DNA of 64,000 nucleotides from Desulfamplus sp. (GTDB taxonomy: Bacteria > Desulfobacterota > Desulfobacteria > Desulfobacterales > Desulfobacteraceae), in NCBI GenBank assembly GCA_015232555.1, contig JADFZJ010000009.1, positions 20,566 through 84,565 of the forward strand, given 5' to 3'. Position 1 is the stretch's first letter; each line of letters begins with the position of its first letter. The notes under the pieces are model-generated. The model worked only from the letters and a program-made list of their open reading frames with translations. It ran no database searches and was not told the origin of the DNA. Of this stretch, positions 34,342-43,504 are shown one piece after another. The position numbers and the translations under genes were made by a program.

Positions 34342-36227
34342 TATGATATCTCTTGTTTAATAAGGTCATTCAGAAAGTTTTTTGGTTCAAGAAGTGAGCT
34401 TCTGGATAGAAAAAACCTGTTCTTTCCCGATTTGTCACGAAGCAGATTTAGTCCATTGTAAAAATCATTATAAATTTTTGTCATGATGTCTCTTGAAGTT
34501 ATCTGATTACGAATCAGCTCTTCAATCAGAAAATCAACGGCATCCTCCTCAAAGACAATGTTTAAGTCATAGTTTTTATAAAAATCGACCTCAATTTTTT
34601 TGATCGATTCATAGTATGATTTAATCTGTTTGATTGCATTGCCAAGTTCTGTAATATGGGTACAGAAGTATTCAGCCACAAGAGTACAACGATATTGTGA
34701 AAGGGTTAGCCCATGCCGTATGGAGAGGTGTTTCCAGTTATTGGAGATATATTCAGTGATGTACTCTTTTTCTCGCTCAGTAGCTATGCGGTGAATTTCA
34801 TCAAGTTCATTATTAAATGAATCAAAATTCAGATTCTGTAAAGGGTATGATTCAGAACTTCCTGAAGATTTTTGACGGCTATCCAATATCTTTTCAAGAT
34901 GCGTTTCAGGATTCTCTATAAGTTGCGGCGTTACTGTAAGTTTTTTTATATCAGATGATGGGAGATGCTCTTCAAAGTGAATCAGAGTATCTTCAACTGC
35001 ACTGACAAGACCTCTTGCCCCTGTATTTTCATTAAATGCTTTAGCAGCAAGAAGTTTAAGAGATTCATCTGTAAATATGATATCAATTCCATAGGCTTTA
35101 AAATCAAGACGCTTGCCAAGAATAACGGGGTTATTGGGCATTCTCAGGATTGAATAAAGGTCATCTTCAGAGAGCTTTTCAAGCACACACCGTACAGGTA
35201 ACCTTCCAATAAATTCAGACTCAAATCCAAATTCAACTAAATCCTCTGCTTTCAGGTGTTTGAGAATCTCTGACTCATCTTTGGGAGTGGAGAGAGTTGA
35301 GCCAAATCCGATTGACTGCTTTGATATGCGTTTTGTGATAATTTGAGCAAGATCGCCAAAAGCCCCACTTACAATAAAAAGAATGTTTGCGGTATTTATG
35401 CATCTTTTTGTTCGTTTACCAGTTTTCTGATAATTATCAAGCTCCTGCATCATGGATATAGGATCATGTGGAACCTTAAGATCAATATCTGTCTCTTCCA
35501 TAGGTTTTAGAAGTGCTCTTTGTACCCCAGTCCTTGAGACATCTGCACCCCTGAAATTTTGGCTTGCAGCAATTTTATCGATCTCATCAATATAGACAAT
35601 GCCATACTGAGCAAGTGTAAGGTCATCATTTGCCTCTTTCACAAGGTCTCTGATAATATCTTCTACATCACCGCCTACATAACCAGTTTCAGAGAATTTA
35701 GTGGCATCAGCCTTAACAAACGGCACCCCGATTTTTTTAGCAATAAGTTTGATGATATATGTTTTGCCAACACCAGTAGGTCCAAGCATCAAGATATTTG
35801 ATTTGATGCTGCCTGTAATACTATTTCTAAAAGTGACATTAGCACCATGATTGTTTTCAATATCACTGACAACTCCTGATGATATTGCTTCAAGATGTTT
35901 TATGCGATTGAAATGGGTGCATATCTTTGTGGAGAGGATAGATTTTGCTTTTTTTTGTCTGACAATGTATTGATCAAGATAAGATACAAGCTCTATAGGC
36001 TTGATATCAAAATTGACAAACTGCTTTTTTCCGTTAAACGGGTTTGAACCTGTAACAGGAGACTGTTTGGGGAGTATTGATGGAGAGATAATTTTAACAT
36101 TTCCTCCGAATTTCTTGTTTAGAAATTCGCTAATCTCTTTCTCTATTTTTTGTGGGTCAGGTAAGTTTTGATTTTTTTCATTCATATTCATGGCAATTAA
36201 GTATAAGCATATTAAAGTGATATTCAA
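34341..36227 (-). CDS. ClpX-like AAA+ ATPase with long C-terminal extension
   Basis: A 628-residue protein homologous to ClpX over about residues 75-430: Walker A GPTGVGKT (149-156), the substrate pore loop GYVG (182-185), Walker B IVYIDEIDKI, and EFIGRLPV near the arginine sensor region. The ClpP-binding loop IGFGS is kept (about residues 315-320). The zinc-binding N-domain of true ClpX is missing, and about 180 unrelated helical residues follow the core. It is probably a ClpX paralog able to dock ClpP with its own clients. It leads the operon of heme genes, overlapping ahbC by one base. Start among M1, M13 or M15 is uncertain. Confidence 0.8.
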   Translation of the reverse strand: MNITLICLYLIAMNMNEKNQNLPDPQKIEKEISEFLNKKFGGNVKIISPSILPKQSPVTGSNPFNGKKQFVNFDIKPIELVSYLDQYIVRQKKAKSILSTKICTHFNRIKHLEAISSGVVSDIENNHGANVTFRNSITGSIKSNILMLGPTGVGKTYIIKLIAKKIGVPFVKADATKFSETGYVGGDVEDIIRDLVKEANDDLTLAQYGIVYIDEIDKIAASQNFRGADVSRTGVQRALLKPMEETDIDLKVPHDPISMMQELDNYQKTGKRTKRCINTANILFIVSGAFGDLAQIITKRISKQSIGFGSTLSTPKDESEILKHLKAEDLVEFGFESEFIGRLPVRCVLEKLSEDDLYSILRMPNNPVILGKRLDFKAYGIDIIFTDESLKLLAAKAFNENTGARGLVSAVEDTLIHFEEHLPSSDIKKLTVTPQLIENPETHLEKILDSRQKSSGSSESYPLQNLNFDSFNNELDEIHRIATEREKEYITEYISNNWKHLSIRHGLTLSQYRCTLVAEYFCTHITELGNAIKQIKSYYESIKKIEVDFYKNYDLNIVFEEDAVDFLIEELIRNQITSRDIMTKIYNDFYNGLNLLRDKSGKNRFFLSRSSLLEPKNFLNDLIKQEIS

Positions 36228-36289
36228 TAACTACTTCTAAGTTTTTACACGAAACGTTTACCTCTTTAGAATTATATTCTTTCGCTTTT

Positions 36290-36505
36290 TTATAATTTTT
36301 CTTTTTTAGAAGAGTCTCCTCTGGTTTTTACCTTTTTTTCAAACAAAAGACACTGTTTGCCAGTTGAGTTTAAAACAGCAATAGACGGCATCTGTTTTCC
36401 CTTAAAGCCCATTGCCTTGCATCCATAGGGACAATTGATATCCCATGTAACATAATAGTAGATACACTCACGGCAGTTGACTTTTCTATTTTCTGTGTGT
36501 GTCAT
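36290..36505 (-). CDS. Small cysteine-rich conserved protein
   Basis: A 71-residue protein with CRECIYYYVTWDINCPYGCKAMGFKGKQMPS and a later QCLLFE. Five cysteines (CxxC, CxxxC and one near residue 52) suggest a zinc or iron-sulfur site. Similar small proteins are common in anaerobic Proteobacteria-like genomes and are sometimes mislabelled as uracil-DNA glycosylase; I know no proven role. It lies 63 bp upstream of the ClpX-like gene on the same strand and may be in the same operon. Confidence 0.6.
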   Translation of the reverse strand: MTHTENRKVNCRECIYYYVTWDINCPYGCKAMGFKGKQMPSIAVLNSTGKQCLLFEKKVKTRGDSSKKEKL

Positions 36506-36516
36506 ATATTTTATTA

Positions 36517-36564
36517 TTTAGAAAGTTCAATCCAATAATAATTGCAATGAAGTTACTTATGTTT
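36517..36564. repeat. Dispersed 48-bp intergenic repeat, family 1, copy B
   Basis: The more divergent copy: it keeps AATCCAATAATAATTG and GAAGTTACTTATGTTT but differs in the first 12 bases. It lies just upstream of the small cysteine-rich gene. Confidence 0.55.
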
Positions 36565-36663
36565 TGTATAAGTTAAGTATGTGTATATATCACAAATGTG
36601 CACATAGATATTAGTGTGTTAATATACGAAATAATCCTAAAATTGGGAATATTTTTTAGTGTC

Positions 36664-36707
36664 AATAACAAAAAAGAGCCACAAACATTAAATGTAAGTG
36701 GCTCTTT
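36664..36707 (-). terminator. Rho-independent terminator of the kdsA-secG-tRNA operon
   Basis: A 10-bp stem (36673-36682 with 36698-36707, AAAGAGCCAC/GTGGCTCTTT) located 9 bp after the tRNA 3' end on the minus strand, followed by a T-rich tail (complement of 36669-36675). Confidence 0.8.
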
Positions 36708-36715
36708 CAAATATT

Positions 36716-36800
36716 TGGTGCCGAAGAGGAGACTTGAACTCCTACGGGTCGCCCCACACGCCCCTCAAGCGTGCGTGTCTACCAATTCCACCACTTCGGC
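36716..36800 (-). tRNA. tRNA-Leu (anticodon GAG), with encoded CCA
   Basis: On the minus strand the gene begins GCCGAAGTGGTGGAATTGG and ends ...CTTCGGC plus discriminator A and CCA. The 7-bp acceptor stem pairs GCCGAAG with CTTCGGC. The anticodon stem CACGC/GCGTG encloses TTGAGGG, giving anticodon GAG. It has the long variable arm of class II tRNAs. It lies 65 bp downstream of secG, as in many Proteobacteria, and a terminator follows. Confidence 0.95.
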
Positions 36801-36865
36801 TTGATAACAATTAACATTAGAACTTTTTATTACTTAAGTTGATAACTTCACTACAGCTTCTTTTA

Positions 36866-37249
36866 CTACTTTTTTTCCGTAGCTGGTTGTCCGGCTGGTG
36901 AAGTTGTTTTAGCTGTATTATCTACTTTTGGTAACTTTTTTTCTGCTGTTTTATCAGCGTCACTATTTTTATCAGCAACGGTAGTTGTAACAGCAGGCAT
37001 AATAGTCTTACTTGATTTATGACCCGATGTATATGCCATTGTTAAAGATGTCAGCATAAAAATAACAGCAACTACAGTAGTGATCTTGCTTAATGCAGTA
37101 GCGGGTCCTGAGCCACCGAATAAAGATTGACCACCAGAAGCAGAACCAAATGACGCACCCATATCTGCCCCTTTACCCGTCTGAAGCAAAACAATCAGAA
37201 TAAGAAGGACACAGGAAATAATATGTATAGAAAGGACTAATATTGTCAT
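36866..37249 (-). CDS. secG: Protein translocase subunit SecG
   Basis: A 127-residue protein with two membrane helices (about 4-22 and 55-77) and the loop LLQTGKGADMGASFGSASGGQSLFGGSGP between them. SecG assists SecYE in protein export. The C-terminal tail is long and rich in Lys, Thr and Ala. It is placed between tpiA and tRNA-Leu, a classic order. Confidence 0.93.
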   Translation of the reverse strand: MTILVLSIHIISCVLLILIVLLQTGKGADMGASFGSASGGQSLFGGSGPATALSKITTVVAVIFMLTSLTMAYTSGHKSSKTIMPAVTTTVADKNSDADKTAEKKLPKVDNTAKTTSPAGQPATEKK

Positions 37250-37253
37250 AAAA

Positions 37254-38024
37254 TCATTTAATTCTGTTATATTTTATAATTTTAATAAACTTATCTGCAT
37301 CAAGACTTGCACCGCCAACCAGTGCACCATCAACATTCTTATGACTCATAAGTTCCGAGATGTTATCAGGTTTTACAGAGCCACCGTAAATAATACGTAT
37401 GTCTTCTGCAAGGTTACTATTAAACATTTTTTCAATCTCAGACCTTATGTAGCTATGAACTGCTTCCGCCTGCTCAGGTGTTGCTGTATTACCTGTCCCA
37501 ATTGCCCATACTGGCTCATAAGCAATAACAAGAGTTAAAAGTTCATTAGAACGGAAACCTTGTAACCCATTTTGAATTTGTTTGTCAAGCACATAAAATG
37601 TTTTTCCATCCTTTTTTTGGCTCTCTGTTTCACCAATGCACATTATTGGAATAAGGTCAGATTCAACAGCAGCCTTGATCTTTCTGCATATATCTTCATT
37701 TGTCTCGCCAAAATATTGCCTTCGTTCTGAATGCCCTATAATTACATGGCTTACCCCCGCAGCTTTAAGCATCTTTGCAGAAACTTCTCCAGTATAAGCA
37801 CCCTCATTTATATAGAAAAGATTTTGTGCTCCAACATTTACGCGGCTGCTCATACTTTTAAGATTTTCACTTACAAGGGCAAGTGACGGAAACGGCGGAG
37901 CTATCATTATATCTATATTTGTAATATCAGATGCGAATTCTGCAAGTCTTCGTGCAGTAGCAACCGCTTCAGAGCCAGTTTTAAACATTTTCCAGTTACC
38001 AGCAATTAATGGAGTTCTGCTCAT
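37254..38024 (-). CDS. tpiA: Triosephosphate isomerase
   Basis: A 256-residue enzyme: substrate-binding GNWKMFKT, catalytic His in GHSERRQYFGE and catalytic Glu in AYEPVWAIGTG, with the phosphate-binding YGGSVKPDN. It interconverts dihydroxyacetone phosphate and glyceraldehyde 3-phosphate. It lies 4 bp upstream of secG and 12 bp after the EIIA-Man gene. Confidence 0.97.
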   Translation of the reverse strand: MSRTPLIAGNWKMFKTGSEAVATARRLAEFASDITNIDIMIAPPFPSLALVSENLKSMSSRVNVGAQNLFYINEGAYTGEVSAKMLKAAGVSHVIIGHSERRQYFGETNEDICRKIKAAVESDLIPIMCIGETESQKKDGKTFYVLDKQIQNGLQGFRSNELLTLVIAYEPVWAIGTGNTATPEQAEAVHSYIRSEIEKMFNSNLAEDIRIIYGGSVKPDNISELMSHKNVDGALVGGASLDADKFIKIIKYNRIK

Positions 38025-38036
38025 TGTAATTCTCCT

Positions 38037-38450
38037 TTATTCTCTTTTTTCCCCTCTGAGTATTCCACTTGCAAGAGAGATGCTTTTTTTTCCATCGGCA
38101 ACGATCTGTTCCACAGCTTTTGAGATATCCATTTTGTCTCTTATAGTTATAGCTTTAAACAGAGTTGGAAGATTTACACCTGAAATAACTTCGACTGAAC
38201 CTTCTTCAAGAAACGAATAGCTTAAATTAGACGGAGTTCCCCCAAACATATCTGTAAAAATAATAACCCCTTTATCATCTTTAACCTTTTTAATCCCTTT
38301 TTTTATTTTATTACGCAAAGAGTCTGGATTCTCTTTAGTATCTATTGAAACAGCGGTCATATTTTCTATCTTATCTTCCACGATAAATTCAACTGCTTCA
38401 ATAAGTGCATGTCCAAGGTTGGCGTGAGTGACAATTAAAATTCCTGTCAT
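38037..38450 (-). CDS. PTS mannose-family EIIA domain protein
   Basis: A 137-residue protein of the PTS EIIA-man fold. The phospho-acceptor His9 lies in VTHANLGHAL, and DMFGGTPSN is conserved. No EIIB, EIIC or EIID gene is present, so it is likely regulatory, relaying phosphorylation state rather than transporting sugar. This fits the neighbouring ptsN and rapZ. Confidence 0.85.
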   Translation of the reverse strand: MTGILIVTHANLGHALIEAVEFIVEDKIENMTAVSIDTKENPDSLRNKIKKGIKKVKDDKGVIIFTDMFGGTPSNLSYSFLEEGSVEVISGVNLPTLFKAITIRDKMDISKAVEQIVADGKKSISLASGILRGEKRE

Positions 38451-38469
38451 GATGTTTATTTAGTTCCTG

Positions 38470-39354
38470 TCATAATTCTGTTATGTCTCTGTCAATATCT
38501 CTATGAATAATGCCAGCTTTAATACCCATGTTGTTAAAATGTTCAAATATTTTTCTTGCTATGGCAACGCTTCTATGTCTTCCACCTGTACAACCAACGG
38601 CAATAGTTAGATAGGCTTTCCCTTCTTTTTGATAAAGCGGGAACAGATAATCAAGAAGATCAAGATATTTATTAAGAAAAACACTTGTCTCGTTTAATGC
38701 AAGTACAAAGTTTTTAACATCATCTGATTCACCGTCTTGATTTTTCAATGATGGTACAAAAAACGGATTGGCAAGAAATCTCATATCAATAACAAGATCA
38801 GCATCTGGCGGAATTCCATACTTAAATCCAAATGACATTATGTTTGTTTTCATTGAGACATGTTTTTTAGAATCTTTACCTGATGCAATTGAGATAATCT
38901 CTGCTTTAAGCCTGTGAGGATTGTATGTAGATGTGTCAATAACTATCTCTGAACTGTTTTTTATTGAGAACATCTCTTTTTTTTCTGCATTTATGCTCTC
39001 TGTTAAACTTGCATCATGGGACATTGGATGATGCCGCCGCGTCTGGCTGAATCTTTTAATCAAGGTGCTTTCGTCAGCATCAAGAAAAATTGTTATGGGA
39101 TTAAACCCCCGCTCTCTTAATGCTTCAATAGTCACAGCATATTGAGTTAAAAACTCTTTTTCTCTCATATCCATTACAAAAGCAAACCCCTTGATTTTAG
39201 GGTCATTTTTCAGAGGAAGATCAAGAAATTTCGGTAACAGAGCCATAGGCATATTATCTACACAGTAAAAAGCTGCATCTTCAAATGCTGCCATTGCAGT
39301 TGTTTTTCCTGAGCCTGAGATTCCTGTAATGATAAATATCTTCTGATGTTTCAT
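38470..39354 (-). CDS. rapZ: RapZ/YvcJ-type P-loop nucleotide-binding protein
   Basis: A 294-residue protein with Walker A GISGSGKT, CVDNMP, and the C-terminal VGCTGGRHRSVAIA. RapZ binds nucleotides and, in Enterobacteria, controls glucosamine-6-phosphate synthase through small RNAs. The role in this lineage is not known. The context of ptsN, hpf and rpoN is the conserved one. Confidence 0.93.
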   Translation of the reverse strand: MKHQKIFIITGISGSGKTTAMAAFEDAAFYCVDNMPMALLPKFLDLPLKNDPKIKGFAFVMDMREKEFLTQYAVTIEALRERGFNPITIFLDADESTLIKRFSQTRRHHPMSHDASLTESINAEKKEMFSIKNSSEIVIDTSTYNPHRLKAEIISIASGKDSKKHVSMKTNIMSFGFKYGIPPDADLVIDMRFLANPFFVPSLKNQDGESDDVKNFVLALNETSVFLNKYLDLLDYLFPLYQKEGKAYLTIAVGCTGGRHRSVAIARKIFEHFNNMGIKAGIIHRDIDRDITEL

Positions 39355-39438
39355 TATCTTATTATCCGCTAAAAGTATTCACCCTTATGAAAACATCCTT
39401 ATCGACTAAAAATACTCATGCACACAACTATTTATCCC

Positions 39439-39897
39439 CTAAAAATCTTCATCCACAGAGTTGATAATCTGCTCAATCTCTTCGGCAGATTCTGCTTTCA
39501 TAAGATTATCTTTAAAATGACTCTGTTTAAGCAGTCTTGAAATTTGGGCAAGCACACTCAGATGAATGCCTGTAGAGTTGGCAGGAGTTATAAGAAGAAA
39601 AAAAATATGAACGGGTCGGTTGTCTAAGGAGTCAAATTCAACCCCTTCACGGCTTAATCCAAAACCAACAACTATGGAGCTGATTCCGTCAAGTTTGCCA
39701 TGTGGTATGGCAATACCTCCGCCAATACCTGTGCTGCCAAGCTGTTCACGCTCAAGCAGAACCCTGACAATATCTTTTGTTTCTGTTCCAGTTCTTGTTG
39801 TTATCGCTCCTGCAAGCTCTTCAAGAACCCCTTTTTTGTTTTTTGCATTTAAATTTGAAATTATTGAATTTCTATCAAGAATATCTGATATTTTCAT
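39439..39897 (-). CDS. ptsN: PTS IIA-like nitrogen-regulatory protein PtsN
   Basis: A 152-residue EIIA-Ntr protein. The phospho-acceptor histidine is in IAIPHGKL, in GIGGGIAIPHG. It is phosphorylated by the Ntr branch of the PTS and modulates potassium uptake and other targets in relatives. It is encoded between hpf and rapZ in the rpoN cluster. Confidence 0.92.
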   Translation of the reverse strand: MKISDILDRNSIISNLNAKNKKGVLEELAGAITTRTGTETKDIVRVLLEREQLGSTGIGGGIAIPHGKLDGISSIVVGFGLSREGVEFDSLDNRPVHIFFLLITPANSTGIHLSVLAQISRLLKQSHFKDNLMKAESAEEIEQIINSVDEDF

Positions 39898-40021
39898 TAA
39901 TATTATTACCTTGTTACCTTAGACTCTGGTAGTTCAGGGGCAATACACTCTATTTTATATGTATCGTATAAGTGTCACCCCTGAGAGTTTTTTGCAATCA
40001 CTTAGATTTGATTAATCTCAA

Positions 40022-40561
40022 TTATTGAGGCTGAATCAATCCTAAATTGCCGTCACTGCGTCTGTAAAGAACATTGAGCCGTTCAGTTCTTGAATTGTTG
40101 AAAACAAAAAAGTTCTCTTTACCTGAATTGAGTTCTGCAACTGCATCATCAACATCCATTGGTTTATAGTTTAGAGTTTCCTCTACTATATCATAGGATT
40201 TTTTTTTTTCAGCTTCTAATTCTAACTCTTCCAGATCAATTTCATCGCTTTTAATTGTCTCTTTACTTCCTGACATGTGATTTTTCTGTCGTTCTTTATT
40301 TTTTGTAATCTGAGCTTTGACTTTATCCATTAATGTATCAATAGAGGAATACATATTTTCAGACTCCTCTTTTGCATGGATCTTAACTTTATCACAGATA
40401 AGGGTTATTTCAGCAATGTGTCTTATCTTTTCAACGGACAGTACAACATTAGCCTCGGCAGGAGTATCCAACATCTTATCAAACCTGTCTAATTTCTTTT
40501 GAACATAGGATTTGAGAGCATCGGAAGGATCGATCTTTTTAAAAGTTACTGAAGTTTGCAT
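40022..40561 (-). CDS. hpf: Ribosome hibernation promoting factor, long form
   Basis: A 179-residue protein. The N-terminal 95 residues are the ribosome-binding S30AE domain, beginning MQTSVTFKKIDPSDALKSYVQKKL. The C-terminal 55 residues (ELNSGKENFFVFNNSRTERLNVLYRRSDGN) form the dimerisation domain of long HPF, which pairs ribosomes into 100S particles in stationary phase. It is downstream of rpoN by 12 bp. Confidence 0.93.
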   Translation of the reverse strand: MQTSVTFKKIDPSDALKSYVQKKLDRFDKMLDTPAEANVVLSVEKIRHIAEITLICDKVKIHAKEESENMYSSIDTLMDKVKAQITKNKERQKNHMSGSKETIKSDEIDLEELELEAEKKKSYDIVEETLNYKPMDVDDAVAELNSGKENFFVFNNSRTERLNVLYRRSDGNLGLIQPQ

Positions 40562-40573
40562 AAAAGCCCCCTT

Positions 40574-42010
40574 TCAAAATTGTTTGCGTTTACCTGACGG
40601 TAGAATATGGAGCATTTCCCGATATTTTGCGACTGTTCTTCGGGCAATGTCAATATTTGCCGTTGCCAGCAGTTCTGTTATTTCCTGATCACTCAAGGGA
40701 TTGGCTGGATCTTCCTGATCAATAAGGGATTTGATCTTCTCCTTAACACTTTCAGATGCCATTGAATCGCCATTGGTGCGTTTGATGGAGCTGTTGAAAA
40801 AATATTTCAACTCAAAAAGCCCCTGTGGTGTGTAGGCATATTTATTTGTTGTGACCCTGCTTATGGTGGATTCGTGCATATTTATATCTTCGGCCACATC
40901 TTTCAGGATCATTGGTTTTAAATAGGCAACACCTTTTTCAAAAAATTCCTTCTGGAATTTAATGATACTTTCCATCACAGCGTAGATAGTCTTCTGACGC
41001 TGATGAATACTTTTAATCAGCCATGATGCTGACTGCATTTTATCGTTAAGGTAGTTTTTAGTCTCTTTAGAGATAGCTCGTCCATTGGTGATAGCATCTC
41101 TGTAAAGCCTGTTAATCTTGAGTTTTGGTAGTCCGTCATCATTCATAACAATTTTAAAGTCATCACCATCTTTATAGACATGAATATCAGGAATGATGTA
41201 ATGGGGTTCGTCTGTGGCAAACTGTCTGCCAGGTTTTGGTTCTAAATATTTGATGACATTTACTGCGGCAATCACTTTATCGAGTGTTATTTCAAGAGCA
41301 TTGGCAATTTTTTTGTAGTTTTTGTTCTCAAGATTCTTCATGTGTGAAGAGATTATCTTTTCAAGAATCGGGTCATTTATCCCAAGCATTTTGATCTGTA
41401 TAAGAAGGGTCTCTTTAAGGTCTCTTGCACAGACACCCGGTGGGTCAAAATTTTGCATGGTTTTAAGAAGTTTTTCAACCTCCTCCTCAGAAAAACCGCC
41501 TGTCTGGGCAATCTCTTGAACAGAAGCACAAAGATAGCCATCAATATTAAGATTTCCGATAATTAGGCTACCAATCTGCTCCTCCTCTTTTGTTGGTCCA
41601 TACATAAGAAGCTGCCACTGCAGATGATCTTCAAGTGTCTCTTTTGAAGTGGTAAAAGCCTCATAATTGGGAGTTTCTTGAGTATCCTTTTCAGTGTGGG
41701 TTCTTCCTGTGGAGCTGTATTCATGGATATAGTTTTCCCAGTCAATATCATTGCCAACCTTCTCTTCAATTCTAACCTCCTTGAGAGAGTCATCATTGAT
41801 GACATTTTCAAGGTTGTCATTGATTAGCTCCAGCTCCCCTGGAGTATCTACAAGAACCTCTTCAAGTGCAGGATTTTCTTCCATCTCCTGTTGAATTACA
41901 CCTGCAAGTTCAAGCCGTGATAGCTGCAGAAGTTTAATTGCTTGCTGCAATTGTGGTGTCATAACCAATTGCTGGGTCAGTGTCAGATTTTGCTGTAATC
42001 CAAGTGTCAT
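40574..42010 (-). CDS. rpoN: RNA polymerase sigma-54 factor
   Basis: A 478-residue protein. The glutamine-rich activator region I (LGLQQNLTLTQQLVMTPQLQQAIKLLQLSRLEL) is at the start, and a core-binding domain and the RpoN box ARRTVAKYRE are near the C-terminus. It directs transcription from -24/-12 promoters under NtrC-type activators such as the one at 7.1-8.5 kb. It is preceded by lptB and the repeat at 42055. Confidence 0.97.
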   Translation of the reverse strand: MTLGLQQNLTLTQQLVMTPQLQQAIKLLQLSRLELAGVIQQEMEENPALEEVLVDTPGELELINDNLENVINDDSLKEVRIEEKVGNDIDWENYIHEYSSTGRTHTEKDTQETPNYEAFTTSKETLEDHLQWQLLMYGPTKEEEQIGSLIIGNLNIDGYLCASVQEIAQTGGFSEEEVEKLLKTMQNFDPPGVCARDLKETLLIQIKMLGINDPILEKIISSHMKNLENKNYKKIANALEITLDKVIAAVNVIKYLEPKPGRQFATDEPHYIIPDIHVYKDGDDFKIVMNDDGLPKLKINRLYRDAITNGRAISKETKNYLNDKMQSASWLIKSIHQRQKTIYAVMESIIKFQKEFFEKGVAYLKPMILKDVAEDINMHESTISRVTTNKYAYTPQGLFELKYFFNSSIKRTNGDSMASESVKEKIKSLIDQEDPANPLSDQEITELLATANIDIARRTVAKYREMLHILPSGKRKQF

Positions 42011-42054
42011 ATTAATCCAAGTGCCATATCATATTTTGTTATAATCTATGGTGT

Positions 42055-42119
42055 TTTATGTGAAAGTCTCTTAACTGACTTTCCGTTTTCGTTGTGTAAG
42101 TTATTGCATGGGCGTTATA
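42055..42119. repeat. Dispersed 65-bp intergenic repeat, family 2, copy E
   Basis: Starts TTTATGTGAAAGTCTCT and contains GTTGTGTAA and a terminal GTTATA. It matches the copy at 45839-45903 in 50 of 65 positions without gaps. It lies between lptB and rpoN inside the operon. Confidence 0.7.
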
Positions 42120-42143
42120 TCAGAAGATAATTAAATGCGTTCA

Positions 42144-42866
42144 TCAGAGCCTAAAGTCATTGCCTAAATAGATTTGCCTTGCCAATTTGCTTGATATGAT
42201 TGCTTCGGGTGTACCAGATTCAACTACTTTTCCCTGACTCATAATATATGCTGTATTACAAACGCCCAGAGTCTCTCTTACATTGTGATCCGAAATAAGA
42301 ATTCCAATCCCTTTTTGTGTCAGTTGGCTGATTATGCTCTGAATATCAGCCACAGCCAATGGGTCAATTCCTGCAAACGGCTCATCTAAAAGTATGAACA
42401 ATGGATCTGTTGCGAGCACCCGAGCAATTTCAAGCCGTCGTCTCTCTCCTCCAGAGAGAACAGTTGCCTTCTGGTCTGCAAGGCTAAGAATACCAAGCTC
42501 CTGCATCAGTAAATCAGCCTTGTTGTTGATCTCTCCCACTCTGTCAGGCAATAACTCTAAAATGGCTGTAATATTCTGTCTCACCGTAAGTTTCCGAAAT
42601 ATTGACGGCTCCTGAGGAAGGTAACCAATACCTCTTCTTGCCCGCATATACATTGGATAGTCTGTTATTGATTCTTGGTCAAGCAAAACATCGCCTTTAT
42701 CTGGTTTTATCATTCCAACCGCCATGTAAAATGTGGTTGTTTTGCCTGCTCCATTTGGACCAAGAAGCCCTGTTACCTGACTTTGATGCACCTCAATATC
42801 CACACCATCAACTACTTTTCTGTTTTTATATACTTTGACAAGATTTTTTAACAGAAGTTTTGACAC
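42144..42866 (-). CDS. lptB: LPS export ABC transporter ATP-binding protein LptB
   Basis: A 240-residue ATPase with Walker A GPNGAGKT, signature LSGGERRR and Walker B LFILLDEPFAGID. It powers extraction of lipopolysaccharide from the inner membrane with LptF/LptG, which are not in the window. Preceded by lptA with 3 bp between them. Confidence 0.96.
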   Translation of the reverse strand: MSKLLLKNLVKVYKNRKVVDGVDIEVHQSQVTGLLGPNGAGKTTTFYMAVGMIKPDKGDVLLDQESITDYPMYMRARRGIGYLPQEPSIFRKLTVRQNITAILELLPDRVGEINNKADLLMQELGILSLADQKATVLSGGERRRLEIARVLATDPLFILLDEPFAGIDPLAVADIQSIISQLTQKGIGILISDHNVRETLGVCNTAYIMSQGKVVESGTPEAIISSKLARQIYLGNDFRL

Positions 42867-42869
42867 TTA

Positions 42870-43433
42870 TTATTCCTGCTTGAAATCCTCTTTTGAATTA
42901 AAAAGTGCCTCTACCCTTTTCTCTTTTCCACCCTCAACAATAACCTTGCCTGAATCCTGAAACAGAATAATCGTTTTTCCTGTTATGTAGCTCTCTCCAG
43001 TCATAACACGCGGAAAATTAGAGCCTCCCGTAAGAACGATTTTCTGATCCGTTGAAGTATAGACAGCTTGATCTGCCGAGGCAGTTCGGTTGGCAGACGA
43101 TAATTTCACATTGCCTGATGCTGTTAAAGATTTAATCTCTTGCTTCATATTTGAAGGATTTGTCTTTTTCTCTTTGTCTGTAAAAAGAATCACTGATATC
43201 TTATCAGCTTTAATGACCGAGTCACCTTGTTTTGCAACAACATTTCCTGAAAATGTTATTATTGATGACTCTTTCTCAGCAAGCATGTTGTCTGATGTTA
43301 CATGCAGCTTTTTATCCTGATTGGATTGTGATTTTTCAATATCAGCAGCAGATATTGAAGTTATAAATTGTGATATCAAAAATATAAGTGCTACGGCTGC
43401 TATCAAAATATTTTTGTGAAAAAATGTTAACAT
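42870..43433 (-). CDS. lptA: LPS transport periplasmic protein LptA
   Basis: A 187-residue protein with a signal peptide (about 1-28) and an OstA-type beta domain (NMLAEKESSIITFSGNVVAKQGDSVIKADKISV...). It forms part of the periplasmic bridge carrying LPS. It sits between lptC and lptB, with two repeats of family 1 in the 129 bp between it and lptC. Confidence 0.88.
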   Translation of the reverse strand: MLTFFHKNILIAAVALIFLISQFITSISAADIEKSQSNQDKKLHVTSDNMLAEKESSIITFSGNVVAKQGDSVIKADKISVILFTDKEKKTNPSNMKQEIKSLTASGNVKLSSANRTASADQAVYTSTDQKIVLTGGSNFPRVMTGESYITGKTIILFQDSGKVIVEGGKEKRVEALFNSKEDFKQE

Positions 43434-43453
43434 ATTACCTTCTATTTTATTTG

Positions 43454-43501
43454 TTCAGGAATTTAAAAGCCACCAACAATTGCAGCTAATCTGCTTTGTT
43501 C
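43454..43501. repeat. Dispersed 48-bp intergenic repeat, family 1, copy C
   Basis: Starts TTCAGGAATTTAAAAGCC and ends CTGCTTTGTTC. It is one of two copies set 51 bp apart in tandem between lptA and lptC. Confidence 0.65.
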
Positions 43502-43504
43502 TTT

